From JAUWPO01 sp965603285 (GTDB lineage Bacteria > Chloroflexota > Anaerolineae > Anaerolineales > UBA4823): a stretch of DNA of 7,817 nt. A program made the position numbers and the translations under genes. The DNA lies in NCBI GenBank assembly GCA_965603285.1, contig CBFDCK010000140.1:1-7817 (forward strand), read 5' to 3'. Of this stretch, positions 1-7,304 are shown piece by piece; position 1 is the first letter of the stretch, and every line of letters begins with the position of its first letter. Below the pieces are notes generated by a model that saw only the letters and a program-made list of their open reading frames with translations, made no database searches and was not told where the DNA came from.

Positions 1-1
1 A

Positions 2-3000
2 CTAATACTGTGCCTCACGCCCCAGGATCATGAGGGATAGAGCCAGGGCGCGGCCGGCCTCTTCCAGATTATCTGCAGAAATATTTTCCATGGAATCTGA
101 TGGCAAGCGTGAATGCTCTCCCCATCCTTCCCAAAAGAGACGAACGACGGGGGCTTCCTGACCGCTCTGGCTGGGAGCACTGCCATCAGTGTAAATCACG
201 CTGATATCGATGGCCTCATCCGAGCGAACAGCATCCGTGCCCATAAGCTTTGTCGATCTCTCAAAGAGCTGCGCCAGGCGCAAGCTGCCCCCAGCTGAGA
301 CCTCCAACCCCTCGTTTGATCCTCCCCCCAGACCTCGTAACTTGACAATTGCTTCAAGCTTAAAGTTAGAGAAACCCGATTTGGCTTGCAGGAATTTTTT
401 CACGTCCGGGTCAATGACTGGCTCTCCTCCGTCCAGACCTTCTCCGCTATAAGCCACAAAGAGGAATGACCGATAAGGCTGGTAATCAGTTTCCTGCAGA
501 ACCCGGATGGCTTCCAGCATCACGGCTACAGCACTTGCATTATCATTTGCTGCCGGATATACACCTTCAGGACCAATCGGTGGGCTATCATACTGGGCCA
601 TAACAACAACCAATTGCTGGTCTAAACAGTCTACGCATCTCTCATAACCAAAGGTTCCGGGAATTAAACCAATGATATTCTTAACAGTAGATTTTTCTAC
701 CAGTGTCCCGTCTATTTTCATGTTTACTACTTTTTCTATTGGTAATTCAAACACTTCTTCCAGGGCAAGTTCATCACTGAGCTTACGTAAATCGGATACA
801 GTGTAATCTGATCCTGCCATTAGGCGTTCTGCCATTTGCTCTGATATCCACATGTATGGGTCTTCATCATCCGTGGTTTCACCAGTATAGTAATCCATCA
901 ACTCTCCCGAACGACCCGAGAGAGTAAATCTGCGACCCAATAAATCAGGATCGTCGGTCACCACAAGTAGTCCATCTTTTGGAATACCAGCCAGAATCCA
1001 GGCCTCGCGATCTGAAAATGTCAGCAAGATTTCTCCCGAAAAGTCGGCGCGATACAACCCGGCATAGCTAGTAACGAAACCTCCAGTTCGGCTGGATGTT
1101 CTTTTCCCTAGAGCGATGAAGCGTACTGGAGCTATCGTATCCCCAACAGTCACGTTGCGACCCGGATAGGCAGCGTAGTCTAAACCGTAAACCGGCGGCG
1201 CCCCACCATCTTCGATCAAAAAGATTGGTTCTGATTCCAATTGTTCATAAGAGCGAGAACGTTCCTGGAAGAAAGAGAGGCGTTCACCGGCGGATTGTAA
1301 ACCCAATTTTTCAAATTCAATGGCAGTATATAAGGCTGCAAGGTCTGCGCCCGGAGAGCCCAAAGCGCGACCGTACATTGACGGGTTCGTAAGTATTGAG
1401 GCGTGGTACAGCGCCCGCTGCCCATCAAACTCGCTAGCTTGCTGACGATAGAACGGCATGGTGCCGCTGTTAACGCTCACCCAGTTGTAACCCAATACGC
1501 CTATGAATACCAATAGGACGGTGTAGCGGTTAATGATGCGGTTGAGCAGTGGGTTGCCTTCTTCAACCAAACGCCGGATACCTTCTCCAAATAAGTTAAA
1601 GCTCAGTATTGCCACGAAGAAAGCCATCATGACGTAATATCCGGTCCAGGGATAGCCGCGCGCAAGTAAGCGTATGTTGCTCAGAAGAGCTCCCCACTCG
1701 GGAACGTCAGAATAAAGCATTCTTGTGGTTGGTAGATCAATCACAGAGCCGCCACCGATAAAAATACTGATGAAGCCCAATTCGCCGAGCAACATTAGCA
1801 CAGCGCCCGTTTCTAAAGCGGCTATGGAGATCAGAGGGGAGAATGTGTTCGGTAGTACATGACGAGTGATGATTCGCAGGGAGCGGGCGCCTGCGGCGAC
1901 AGCGCTTTCTATGAAGAGCTTGGGGCGGATAGTAATCACTTCACTACGGACGAACAGCATAATTTCGCCCCAGCCGACCAGGCACAAAGCAATCACGAAT
2001 GATTGCATGCCCTGGCGGATACCTATAGCCAGGATCAGGATCATGGTCAACAAGAGGGTGGGGAAAGCAGAGAGGATTTCAGCCAGACCGACGATAGAAC
2101 GGTCGAGCAAACTGCCTTTTGTCCAGCCGGCGACAGCTCCTAACACAAAACCGATCAGGAGACGGGCTGAGACTGCGAGCAAAGCCAGGGTGAGGGTCTG
2201 CTGGGCGCCAGCCAGAATGAGACTCATGATACCACGCCCCAGGGCATCCGTTCCCCAAGGATAAGTATCGTTAGGAGCAAAAGGAGGGGGCATGAGCTGC
2301 CCGTCGATCTTGACCAAACCCTGGGTGTGGTATGGGTTGTTGGGAGACAGAAGTGGACCGAAGACGACAATTGAAAGAAGAGTAGCGACCATCAGTCCCC
2401 CGACAATTAGGGGAAAATTCCTGAGGACGGCTAACCACGCGCCGCGCATGCTGCGAGAGGTGGAAGGGGCTTCAGACGCCTGGTCTGGATTTAATTTAGC
2501 GATGTTGTAATGGGTCTCTTGCTGGGGTTGGCGGGGTTTGAACAGGTTGGTGATGGGATTGTCCTTCAACAGGTCAAGCAGACCAATCCAGGCGCTCTTG
2601 AGAGCTTCCAGGAGATTACCACCTCCGCTGGAGGAGATATGTTCGGGTTTACCCAATAAACGCGGGTCGATGAAACGATAGCTGAGCTCCAGCAGCAGGT
2701 TAACCAGAATGAACACTATCCCCAGGCAGAGAGTGAGACCGATGACCAGGTTGGTGTCCTGCTGGGCAATGCCCTTTAGCAGGGCGACACCCACTCCAAA
2801 CCATCCGAAGTAGAGTTCAACCACCGGCAAGCTGCTCAGGGCAAAGCGCAGTGAAATGCCGATAGTGGTGAGGATAGGGATGGCGGAATTACGCATAATA
2901 TGGACAGCCATGATTTGGTAGCGGTGGACGCCTTTGCTGTAGGCAGTGCGCACGTAATCCTGGCTCATGACCTGGCGGATGGAAACAAAGGTCATGCGGG

Positions 3001-3619
3001 TGATCTGGGCAATTGGGCGGGCAGCGAGAACAAGCATGGGCAGAATGATATGGGCATCCCAACCGAAGCCGCCTACGGGGAGGATGTGATGTCCGAGCTT
3101 GCGGGTTATAGATATGACCGCCCATTGCAGCAGGAAAGCGGCGAAGAAGCTGGGGATGGAGATTCCAATAGTCGTAAGGATCAGGATTCCTAAAGAACGT
3201 TGAGACCGGCTGAGAGCTGCCCTTATGCCCAGAGTGATGCCGACCAGGGAGGCAAACAGGAGGGATGAGCCCAGTAAGGCAAGGCTGCGGGGCAGCAGCT
3301 CCTGGATCACATCAGTTACGGGTCGTGGAATCATAGTTATGCTGCCGGCAGTGGTCAAACCCATATCGCCGTGGAGCAGGCGTTCGACATATGCGATGGT
3401 GTCAGGTATGGCGGTTCTGAAAGCGGAGGAGAAATCGGTGCCGCTCGCCATATCCAAACCCAGATAGGAGAGGAAGATGATAAACAGCAGCACCAGGACA
3501 CCGAAAGCCAGGCGTTGACATATGAATACGAGAGGGCTCAGGATGGAATCTTTGAGGGAAGACCAGGGGGTGGATTTGATAGTTTTTTTTGGCGCGTGAG
3601 TAAGTCCGGAAGCTGTCAT
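2..3619 (-). CDS. Fused dipeptide/oligopeptide-type ABC transporter permease (DppB-like + DppC-like) with C-terminal PA/M28 peptidase-like ectodomain
   Basis: Probably forms the whole membrane channel of a peptide/nickel-type ABC importer on one chain. Residues ~30-322 match DppB: a first membrane helix at ~31-55, the EAA loop at ~222-250 (DYVRTAYSKG...RNSAIPIL) and the typical ending with FIDPR at 317-320. Residues ~323-398 form a linker. Residues ~400-686 match DppC: WGTDALGRG at 455-463, the EAA loop at ~571-591 (ESAVAAGA...RHVLPN) and the closing FNLFGEGIRR. One more helix (~699-716) leads to an ectodomain, inferred to be outside. It has an M28-like start (GRALGSPGAD, 750-759), a PA-like insert (~820-950) and an M28 core (MAQYDS at 1007-1012, NDNAS at 1025-1029, GEHSR at 1167-1171). 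DppB and DppC are normally separate ~300-residue proteins. No internal start with a ribosome site appears at the join. No ATPase or binding-protein gene is in the window. The ATG at 3617-3619 follows a weak GGGATTGGA; TAG is at 2-4. Family calls are firm; substrate is unknown. Confidence 0.9.
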   Translation of the reverse strand: MTASGLTHAPKKTIKSTPWSSLKDSILSPLVFICQRLAFGVLVLLFIIFLSYLGLDMASGTDFSSAFRTAIPDTIAYVERLLHGDMGLTTAGSITMIPRPVTDVIQELLPRSLALLGSSLLFASLVGITLGIRAALSRSQRSLGILILTTIGISIPSFFAAFLLQWAVISITRKLGHHILPVGGFGWDAHIILPMLVLAARPIAQITRMTFVSIRQVMSQDYVRTAYSKGVHRYQIMAVHIMRNSAIPILTTIGISLRFALSSLPVVELYFGWFGVGVALLKGIAQQDTNLVIGLTLCLGIVFILVNLLLELSYRFIDPRLLGKPEHISSSGGGNLLEALKSAWIGLLDLLKDNPITNLFKPRQPQQETHYNIAKLNPDQASEAPSTSRSMRGAWLAVLRNFPLIVGGLMVATLLSIVVFGPLLSPNNPYHTQGLVKIDGQLMPPPFAPNDTYPWGTDALGRGIMSLILAGAQQTLTLALLAVSARLLIGFVLGAVAGWTKGSLLDRSIVGLAEILSAFPTLLLTMILILAIGIRQGMQSFVIALCLVGWGEIMLFVRSEVITIRPKLFIESAVAAGARSLRIITRHVLPNTFSPLISIAALETGAVLMLLGELGFISIFIGGGSVIDLPTTRMLYSDVPEWGALLSNIRLLARGYPWTGYYVMMAFFVAILSFNLFGEGIRRLVEEGNPLLNRIINRYTVLLVFIGVLGYNWVSVNSGTMPFYRQQASEFDGQRALYHASILTNPSMYGRALGSPGADLAALYTAIEFEKLGLQSAGERLSFFQERSRSYEQLESEPIFLIEDGGAPPVYGLDYAAYPGRNVTVGDTIAPVRFIALGKRTSSRTGGFVTSYAGLYRADFSGEILLTFSDREAWILAGIPKDGLLVVTDDPDLLGRRFTLSGRSGELMDYYTGETTDDEDPYMWISEQMAERLMAGSDYTVSDLRKLSDELALEEVFELPIEKVVNMKIDGTLVEKSTVKNIIGLIPGTFGYERCVDCLDQQLVVVMAQYDSPPIGPEGVYPAANDNASAVAVMLEAIRVLQETDYQPYRSFLFVAYSGEGLDGGEPVIDPDVKKFLQAKSGFSNFKLEAIVKLRGLGGGSNEGLEVSAGGSLRLAQLFERSTKLMGTDAVRSDEAIDISVIYTDGSAPSQSGQEAPVVRLFWEGWGEHSRLPSDSMENISADNLEEAGRALALSLMILGREAQY

Positions 3620-3649
3620 TCCAATCCCAATATTAACTAATTTTAAATG

Positions 3650-3678
3650 AGTATAACAACACTATAAATGATATACAA
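3650..3678 (-). promoter_or_regulatory. Candidate sigma-70-type promoter for the permease fusion
   Basis: On the minus strand there is a -35 TTGTAT (3673-3678), a 17-bp spacer and a -10 TATACT (3650-3655). The -10 is preceded by TGT, giving an extended -10. Transcription would start near 3643, about 24 bases before the ATG at 3619. The -35 is weak and the call rests on pattern alone. Confidence 0.45.
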
Positions 3679-3710
3679 TCCTGTTTTACTTACAGTTCAA
3701 CATTATAAAC

Positions 3711-3809
3711 TAACCTCCCGCGGGTTTCATATTATATCAATAGACAAATAGCTCAGGATAGAACACTACTTCCCCGCCATTGATCAGAAGTAACCCGCGG
3801 GAGGTTTCG
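3711..3809. repeat. Palindrome-ended ~99-bp repeat, copy A (MITE/REP-like)
   Basis: The unit begins TAACCTCCCGCGGGTTTC and ends AACCCGCGGGAGGTTTCG. Its ends are perfect 15-base inverted repeats (AACCTCCCGCGGGTT against its complement) around a ~67-base loop. Each arm also contains the self-palindrome CCCGCGGG. A second, ~83% identical copy lies at 7649-7746 in the same orientation. It has no coding capacity. It could be a miniature inverted-repeat element or a structured extragenic repeat. It lacks the U-tract of an ordinary terminator. No clear target-site duplication is visible. Confidence 0.75.
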
Positions 3810-3811
3810 TC

Positions 3812-3889
3812 ATAATCGAGACAACCCGCAGTGCCACAACAGGGACCGGTGACAGGATAGTGGTAATGAAGCTAATGCTTTCACCCGGA
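3812..3889 (-). pseudogene. Remnant of a second flippase-like (LPG-synthase TM/UPF0104) gene
   Basis: Bases 3821-3883 match 5794-5856, inside the larger flippase-like gene, at 56 of 63 positions and in the same orientation. The minus-strand reading gives ESISFITTILSPVPVVALRV, against DSISFMTTILSPVPAVALRV in the larger copy. The three residue changes are conservative (D/E, M/I, A/V). The reading continues for a few codons into repeat A and stops at 3784. On the other side the YdeI-like gene ends at 3912. The scrap therefore sits squeezed between a repeat and a foreign-looking gene. It cannot encode a functional protein alone. The outer limits of homology are uncertain by about 10-25 bases. Confidence 0.7.
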
Positions 3890-3911
3890 TAACCAACTCT
3901 ATCTAATAACC

Positions 3912-4481
3912 CTACTTTAGCCCTAACTTTTTCCCTTCTGCCAATAATCGAATCGAATCTTTAATTCTCTTCTCTTTAGTATCTGGTCGCTTTGCTATTT
4001 CTATCCATCCAAGATACTGCTTCTGATAGGTCGGCGCCAATTTTTTAAACGTTTCGTGTGCTCTCTTGTTCTTTCTCAGCGCCTCTGCAAACTCTGCTGG
4101 CATCTCAAATGTCAACTTTGGTTTTTGCACCGGATTGTCCCAATTGCCAGTCCGCTTAGCAGCTTCCACCTTCTGCAGCCCATGTTCCGTCATCAATCCA
4201 TCCCAAACCAGATGCTCAACGCGCATTTTGTTCGAGGGTGACCACTTGCTGCTTTCTTTTCTCGGTGTGAACTTCCTGGCATATTTTGTGTCATCCAATT
4301 TCTTGATGATACTATCAACCCACCCATAACACAGCGCTTCTTCTACTGAAGCGCCATATTCAACGGACGTTTTGTCTGCCTTCTTTTTATAATAAACCAG
4401 CCAAACCTCTGCCTCTTTATCGTGATTGGCAGCGAGCCATGCTCTCCATTCTGCTCGATTTTTTCCTACGATTGTTTTCAT
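3912..4481 (-). CDS. YdeI/OmpD-associated family protein
   Basis: Encodes 189 residues from the ATG at 4479-4481. This start is preferred over an in-frame ATG at 4514 because GGAGA lies 8 bases ahead of it, while nothing like a ribosome site precedes 4514. Typical family features are the early AEWRAWL segment, EALCYGWVDS in the first third, a KFTPRKESSKWSPSN block, and the C-terminal AKRPDTKEKRIKDSIRLLAEG, which matches the OmdA-type ending. The protein is soluble, with no signal peptide or membrane helix. The biochemical role of the family is poorly known; some members have been linked to envelope stress or bacteriocin protection. It follows the SH3-protein gene by 44 bases and probably shares its transcript. 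Such small genes are common in horizontally moved islands and integron cassettes. Confidence 0.85.
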   Translation of the reverse strand: MKTIVGKNRAEWRAWLAANHDKEAEVWLVYYKKKADKTSVEYGASVEEALCYGWVDSIIKKLDDTKYARKFTPRKESSKWSPSNKMRVEHLVWDGLMTEHGLQKVEAAKRTGNWDNPVQKPKLTFEMPAEFAEALRKNKRAHETFKKLAPTYQKQYLGWIEIAKRPDTKEKRIKDSIRLLAEGKKLGLK

Positions 4482-4489
4482 TTTTCTTG

Positions 4490-4494
4490 TCTCC
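4490..4494 (-). promoter_or_regulatory. Ribosome binding site deciding the YdeI-like start
   Basis: GGAGA on the minus strand lies 8 bases ahead of the ATG at 4481. It lies inside the coding frame of the longer alternative (start at 4514), which has no comparable site, so the shorter 189-residue protein is favoured. Confidence 0.7.
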
Positions 4495-4525
4495 GCATTT
4501 GCTCCTTCATGCACCTAGCGGGGTG

Positions 4526-4867
4526 TTATGCGATTTTGGTGGTTTTCATAGGGACCCAACCACAAGAGCCATCGCTTTTTTCAACCCATCCCCAGTCATT
4601 CAGCTCAAAGTGCATGGTTAATTCATCTCCTACGCAAGTATCTAACTCTTTGGCCGAATAATCTTGCCTTGCTACTGCCTTATCGGTCCCTTCCATTAAC
4701 TGAAGATATTGCATTGGAGCCCAACCTTGATTCCCATCGTTGTTCGTAACCCAGATCCAACCTTCGAACTCAGTATCTTTCTTCCCTGCGACTATGCATT
4801 CACCTTTCTTAAAGCTAATAGGGTGAGGATAACTTGATTTGTGTTCTTCTACAGCTATAAGTTTCAT
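4526..4867 (-). CDS. Small protein with two tandem SH3-like domains
   Basis: Encodes 113 residues that fold as two SH3 modules. The first spans ~1-58, with GWIWV, then GWAPMQYLQL as the closing strand. The second spans ~62-110, with the ALYDY-equivalent ARQDYSA, ELDTCVGDEL, DWGWV and GWVPM. There is no signal peptide or membrane helix, so it should be cytoplasmic. SH3 repeats bind peptides or other ligands, but no partner can be read from the sequence. The ribosome site is weak (GCGAGAA, about 6 bases before the ATG). The TAA stop lies within GCATAAC, a pattern reminiscent of integron attC ends. It is the first gene behind the promoter at 5049-5077 and is followed closely by the YdeI-like gene. 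Confidence 0.82.
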   Translation of the reverse strand: MKLIAVEEHKSSYPHPISFKKGECIVAGKKDTEFEGWIWVTNNDGNQGWAPMQYLQLMEGTDKAVARQDYSAKELDTCVGDELTMHFELNDWGWVEKSDGSCGWVPMKTTKIA

Positions 4868-4898
4868 TGAAATTCTCGCATGACGGTTAAGGATTTAT

Positions 4899-4913
4899 GT
4901 GGCGCGGAGCCAC
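4899..4913 (-). other. Small hairpin in the leader of the SH3 gene
   Basis: GTGGC and GCCAC pair around a 5-base loop. An alternative stem, AGCCA with TGGCT (4908-4925), uses overlapping bases, so the two are mutually exclusive. There is no U-tract. This may be a leader structure or a cassette-junction remnant; support is structural only. Confidence 0.25.
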
Positions 4914-5048
4914 CATATAATGGCTTTTCTGCGAAAAGCTTGGGTTGAACTAAGCCGAGAACAAGACATGGTCAACTAAACCAGAGTTAGGAATATAGGC
5001 TGAGCCCCATATTGGGAACTCGTGTCTAACAGTAAATTATAAAGAAGA

Positions 5049-5077
5049 ATTGTAGCAATATTCGCGAGCAAATGCAA
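5049..5077 (-). promoter_or_regulatory. Candidate sigma-70-type promoter for the SH3/YdeI pair
   Basis: The minus strand shows a -35 TTGCAT (5072-5077), exactly 17 bases of spacer, and a -10 TACAAT (5049-5054). It lies just past the stop of the flippase-like gene (5085). Transcription would start near 5042 and give a leader of about 174 bases before the SH3 gene at 4867. This fits an independent transcription unit of two genes. Confidence 0.5.
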
Positions 5078-5084
5078 GTAGTCT

Positions 5085-6092
5085 TCAGGCTTCAGACTTC
5101 TTCACCCCAAGCAAACCTTCTGCTTCGCCCACCAGTTCCTTGAGCTTCAGGTCTGTCCGCTTCAACCCCCAGATACCCAGCCCAAGCAAACAGAGAAATT
5201 GGACCAGCCAAACCGCAATAGCGTATGCCGTTATCGTTTCAACGTCCGTAATGCCTAACAAAGCCAGAATACCTATCACCACACCTTGGTAGACCACTGG
5301 CATCGATGGTGCCGATGGTGGCGACACAACCAGCACTGCCATCGCCAGAGTCAGCATTTCTCCTTGCGATAATCTAACGTCCATTGCCTGCCAACCCAGG
5401 TATTGGAAGATCAGAAAGAATACGAACATAATAAACGACAGCGATAAAGTAAAGAGCAGACGCCTGGTGGACCCGAAACTTGATATTCCCTCCACCAGAC
5501 CGGATAGCATATTTCTCGCTTGTTCTTCACTGATTCTGGGCAAACGGGCGAGCACTCTGGATATCCAATCTTAGATCTTTTCGGCATGGCGAGCTGTCCA
5601 GATGATGACTCCTAGGAACAACCCCGTAAGTACAACGAACATCACGATTGTCGTAATCGATAATGTCAGGCTTGTCACCGACAAGATGACCGCAGCTAGC
5701 AATATGATCCGAATTACCAGACCTATACTCCGGTCGACCGCCATCCCAGGAATTGCTTCTGTGTAATTTACGGGAGTGGTGCGTGAAATAGATACAACCC
5801 GCAGTGCCACGGCAGGGACCGGTGAAAGGATTGTGGTCATGAAGCTGATGCTGTCAGTGTGAAAAGTGGTTAGAAAATTTGGGCGATTCGCCAGGATATA
5901 CCTCCAGAGAACACTGACAAGGACATAACCGACCAGTAAGAACACCGAGGCGACCAGCATCTCCCACCAATCAATCCCCTTCAAATCCTTCCAGACTTTA
6001 TCCAGATCCAGAAGAACTCCTAACAGGATAACCACAATGACGATTACACCAATGGTTATTCCGAAACGTCTTGGTGAACTTTCTGATTTCAT
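5085..6092 (-). pseudogene. Flippase-like membrane protein (LPG-synthase TM region/UPF0104 family), interrupted by an in-frame stop
   Basis: One reading frame runs from the ATG at 6092 to the TGA at 5085 and is broken only by a TAA at 5571-5573. The front part (6092-5571) has 173 residues. The rear part reads on in the same frame as DWISR and then LARLPRISEEQA, with a GTG at 5555 the first possible restart. Joined, the product would be about 335 residues, the usual size of this family, with roughly eight membrane helices. Family-like features are SISFMTTILSPVPAVALRV, AVDRSIGL, the LPRIS linker and SPPSAPSMPVVYQ, equivalent to the usual SAPG...YQ or PG...E segment. Relatives are the lysyl-phosphatidylglycerol synthase membrane region and polyprenyl-lipid flippase-like proteins; the substrate here is unknown. 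GGAG lies 5 bases before the ATG; a GTG at 6113 is a less likely start. It follows the AI-2E-type gene by 71 bases with no visible terminator, so co-transcription is likely. Two separately translated halves or readthrough remain possible. Confidence 0.8.
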
Positions 6093-6097
6093 TTTTT

Positions 6098-6101
6098 CTC
6101 C
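6098..6101 (-). promoter_or_regulatory. Ribosome binding site deciding the flippase-like gene start
   Basis: GGAG on the minus strand lies 5 bases ahead of the ATG at 6090-6092. This supports that ATG over the in-frame GTG at 6111-6113, which has no purine-rich site in front. Confidence 0.6.
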
Positions 6102-6163
6102 GCTAGATATCACCCTGGCATCGATTAAGGCAAGGAATCCACTTTTTTAAAATGGTTGCTCTC

Positions 6164-7249
6164 CTATTCCATTTCTTTGACAGTATCCTCACCCTCACCC
6201 TTCTGCTGGACTGGCTTCCTGGTACTGCTCATCAATTTGGCGATCCATTGGTTCTGCGGGTCTGCTTCCAGCACCAATTCCTTGAACAACAACGTCATAG
6301 GAACACCCAGGATTGCTCCCAGGGGACCCAGAATGGCTGCCCAAAAGATCACCGAGAAGACTACCGCAAACGGTGACAGGTTGAGTCCTTCCCCCATGTA
6401 TTTAGGTTTGACCACGTTTTCAGCAAACCCGTTGATGAGCACAATACCAAAAAATACGAGTGCCGCTGTTAATGGACCAGATTCAAGCAACGCCAGGATC
6501 GTAGGCGGGATCGCTGCCAGCCAGAAACCTAGGGATGGGATATAGCTGAGTAAGAAAGCCAGGATACCCCACAGAATTGCGAAGTCAACTCCCAGAAGTA
6601 TGAACCAAAAAGTGTCAAGTAACCCAGTCGCCAGACCCACCACTGTTGTGATAAACACATATTTTCGTACAGTATTGCTGGTCTGGAATAAGCGTTTAAG
6701 ATATTTATTGCCAGCCTTTATTTCCTCTACCAGCTTTGCCGGCACATTGATAGAATCCAACATAAGGAAGACCACCAGCAACGCAACCAAAATAAAACTG
6801 GACACGGTTCCTAACAGTCCTACCAGGAAATCAGCTACTGCCTCCATGATCTTCGCCGGGTCAATGAAATCCACAAATGCATTGATGTTCGTTGTATTGA
6901 TCCCTTGCGAGGCGAGACCATCCTCCACGGATGCGACCAAGTTCTCGAACTCCGTGATATAGGTAGGCAGCGCTTCTGCAAACTTATTCACAGCGATGAT
7001 CATGAACTGAATAAGAGTGAGGGACACCGCTAGGATCGCGACCAGGGTTAACCCGAACGCCAGCCATGTGGGGACTCCTTTACTTCGCAGCCAGTGGAGC
7101 AGCGGGCTGGCGACCAGCACTATGATCCACGCCAATATCAGGGCGTTCAACATGTCAGCCGATACCCGCATGAAGGTCAATGCTAATCCAAGTACGGCGA
7201 TAGCGAACACAACCCTCAGGGTGAAAGAGATTTTCGTTTGATCATTCAT
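6164..7249 (-). CDS. AI-2E family transporter (PerM/TqsA-like permease)
   Basis: A 361-residue inner-membrane protein with about eight helices, the normal length for the family. Paired N-terminal helices (~10-50 and ~61-88) are followed by a soluble stretch (~90-145), a helix at ~146-165, a cytoplasmic stretch (~166-195) and a C-terminal membrane block. Hallmarks are WGILAFLLSYIPSLGFWLA (227-245), corresponding to the family's IPxxG signature, and NGFAENVVKPKYMGEGLNLS (273-292), then GPLGAILGVPMTLLFKELVL (308-327). The tail is charged and hydrophilic. Members export autoinducer-2 or act as ion or solute permeases; which applies here cannot be told. The gene is intact and probably leads an operon with the broken flippase-like gene. 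GAGG lies ahead of the ATG, but 13 bases away, a long spacing. No convincing promoter is visible in the 55 bases upstream. Confidence 0.9.
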   Translation of the reverse strand: MNDQTKISFTLRVVFAIAVLGLALTFMRVSADMLNALILAWIIVLVASPLLHWLRSKGVPTWLAFGLTLVAILAVSLTLIQFMIIAVNKFAEALPTYITEFENLVASVEDGLASQGINTTNINAFVDFIDPAKIMEAVADFLVGLLGTVSSFILVALLVVFLMLDSINVPAKLVEEIKAGNKYLKRLFQTSNTVRKYVFITTVVGLATGLLDTFWFILLGVDFAILWGILAFLLSYIPSLGFWLAAIPPTILALLESGPLTAALVFFGIVLINGFAENVVKPKYMGEGLNLSPFAVVFSVIFWAAILGPLGAILGVPMTLLFKELVLEADPQNQWIAKLMSSTRKPVQQKGEGEDTVKEME

Positions 7250-7304
7250 AATGTTTTCACATCCTCTTTTGCCAAGTCAAGTGGATTGGGTGCCCTCAGC
7301 AAGG

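Noticed and set aside
1866..2264. 132-codon open frame on the plus strand
   Set aside because: It lies antisense to the well-supported DppC-like domain, has a low-complexity Arg/Ala/Thr-rich translation and resembles no family; it is a shadow of the real gene.
2889..3125. 78-codon open frame on the minus strand in another frame
   Set aside because: It is wholly inside the DppB-like domain, and its Pro/His/Arg-rich reading matches nothing; a frame shadow.
3711..3809. Repeat A as an ordinary rho-independent terminator
   Set aside because: The loop is ~67 bases, no U-tract follows either arm, and a second copy sits in an unrelated gene context.
4482..4514. Longer YdeI-like protein starting at the ATG at 4514
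   Set aside because: There is no ribosome site before it, the 11 extra residues do not look like the family start, and a good GGAGA serves the ATG at 4481.
5036..5041. Perfect TATAAT on the minus strand as a promoter -10
   Set aside because: The bases 17 upstream give CGAATA, a poor -35; the TTGCAT/TACAAT pair with 17-base spacing nearby is the better candidate.
6156..6545. 129-codon open frame on the plus strand opposite the AI-2E-type gene
   Set aside because: The minus strand carries clear family motifs across the same bases; the plus reading has none.
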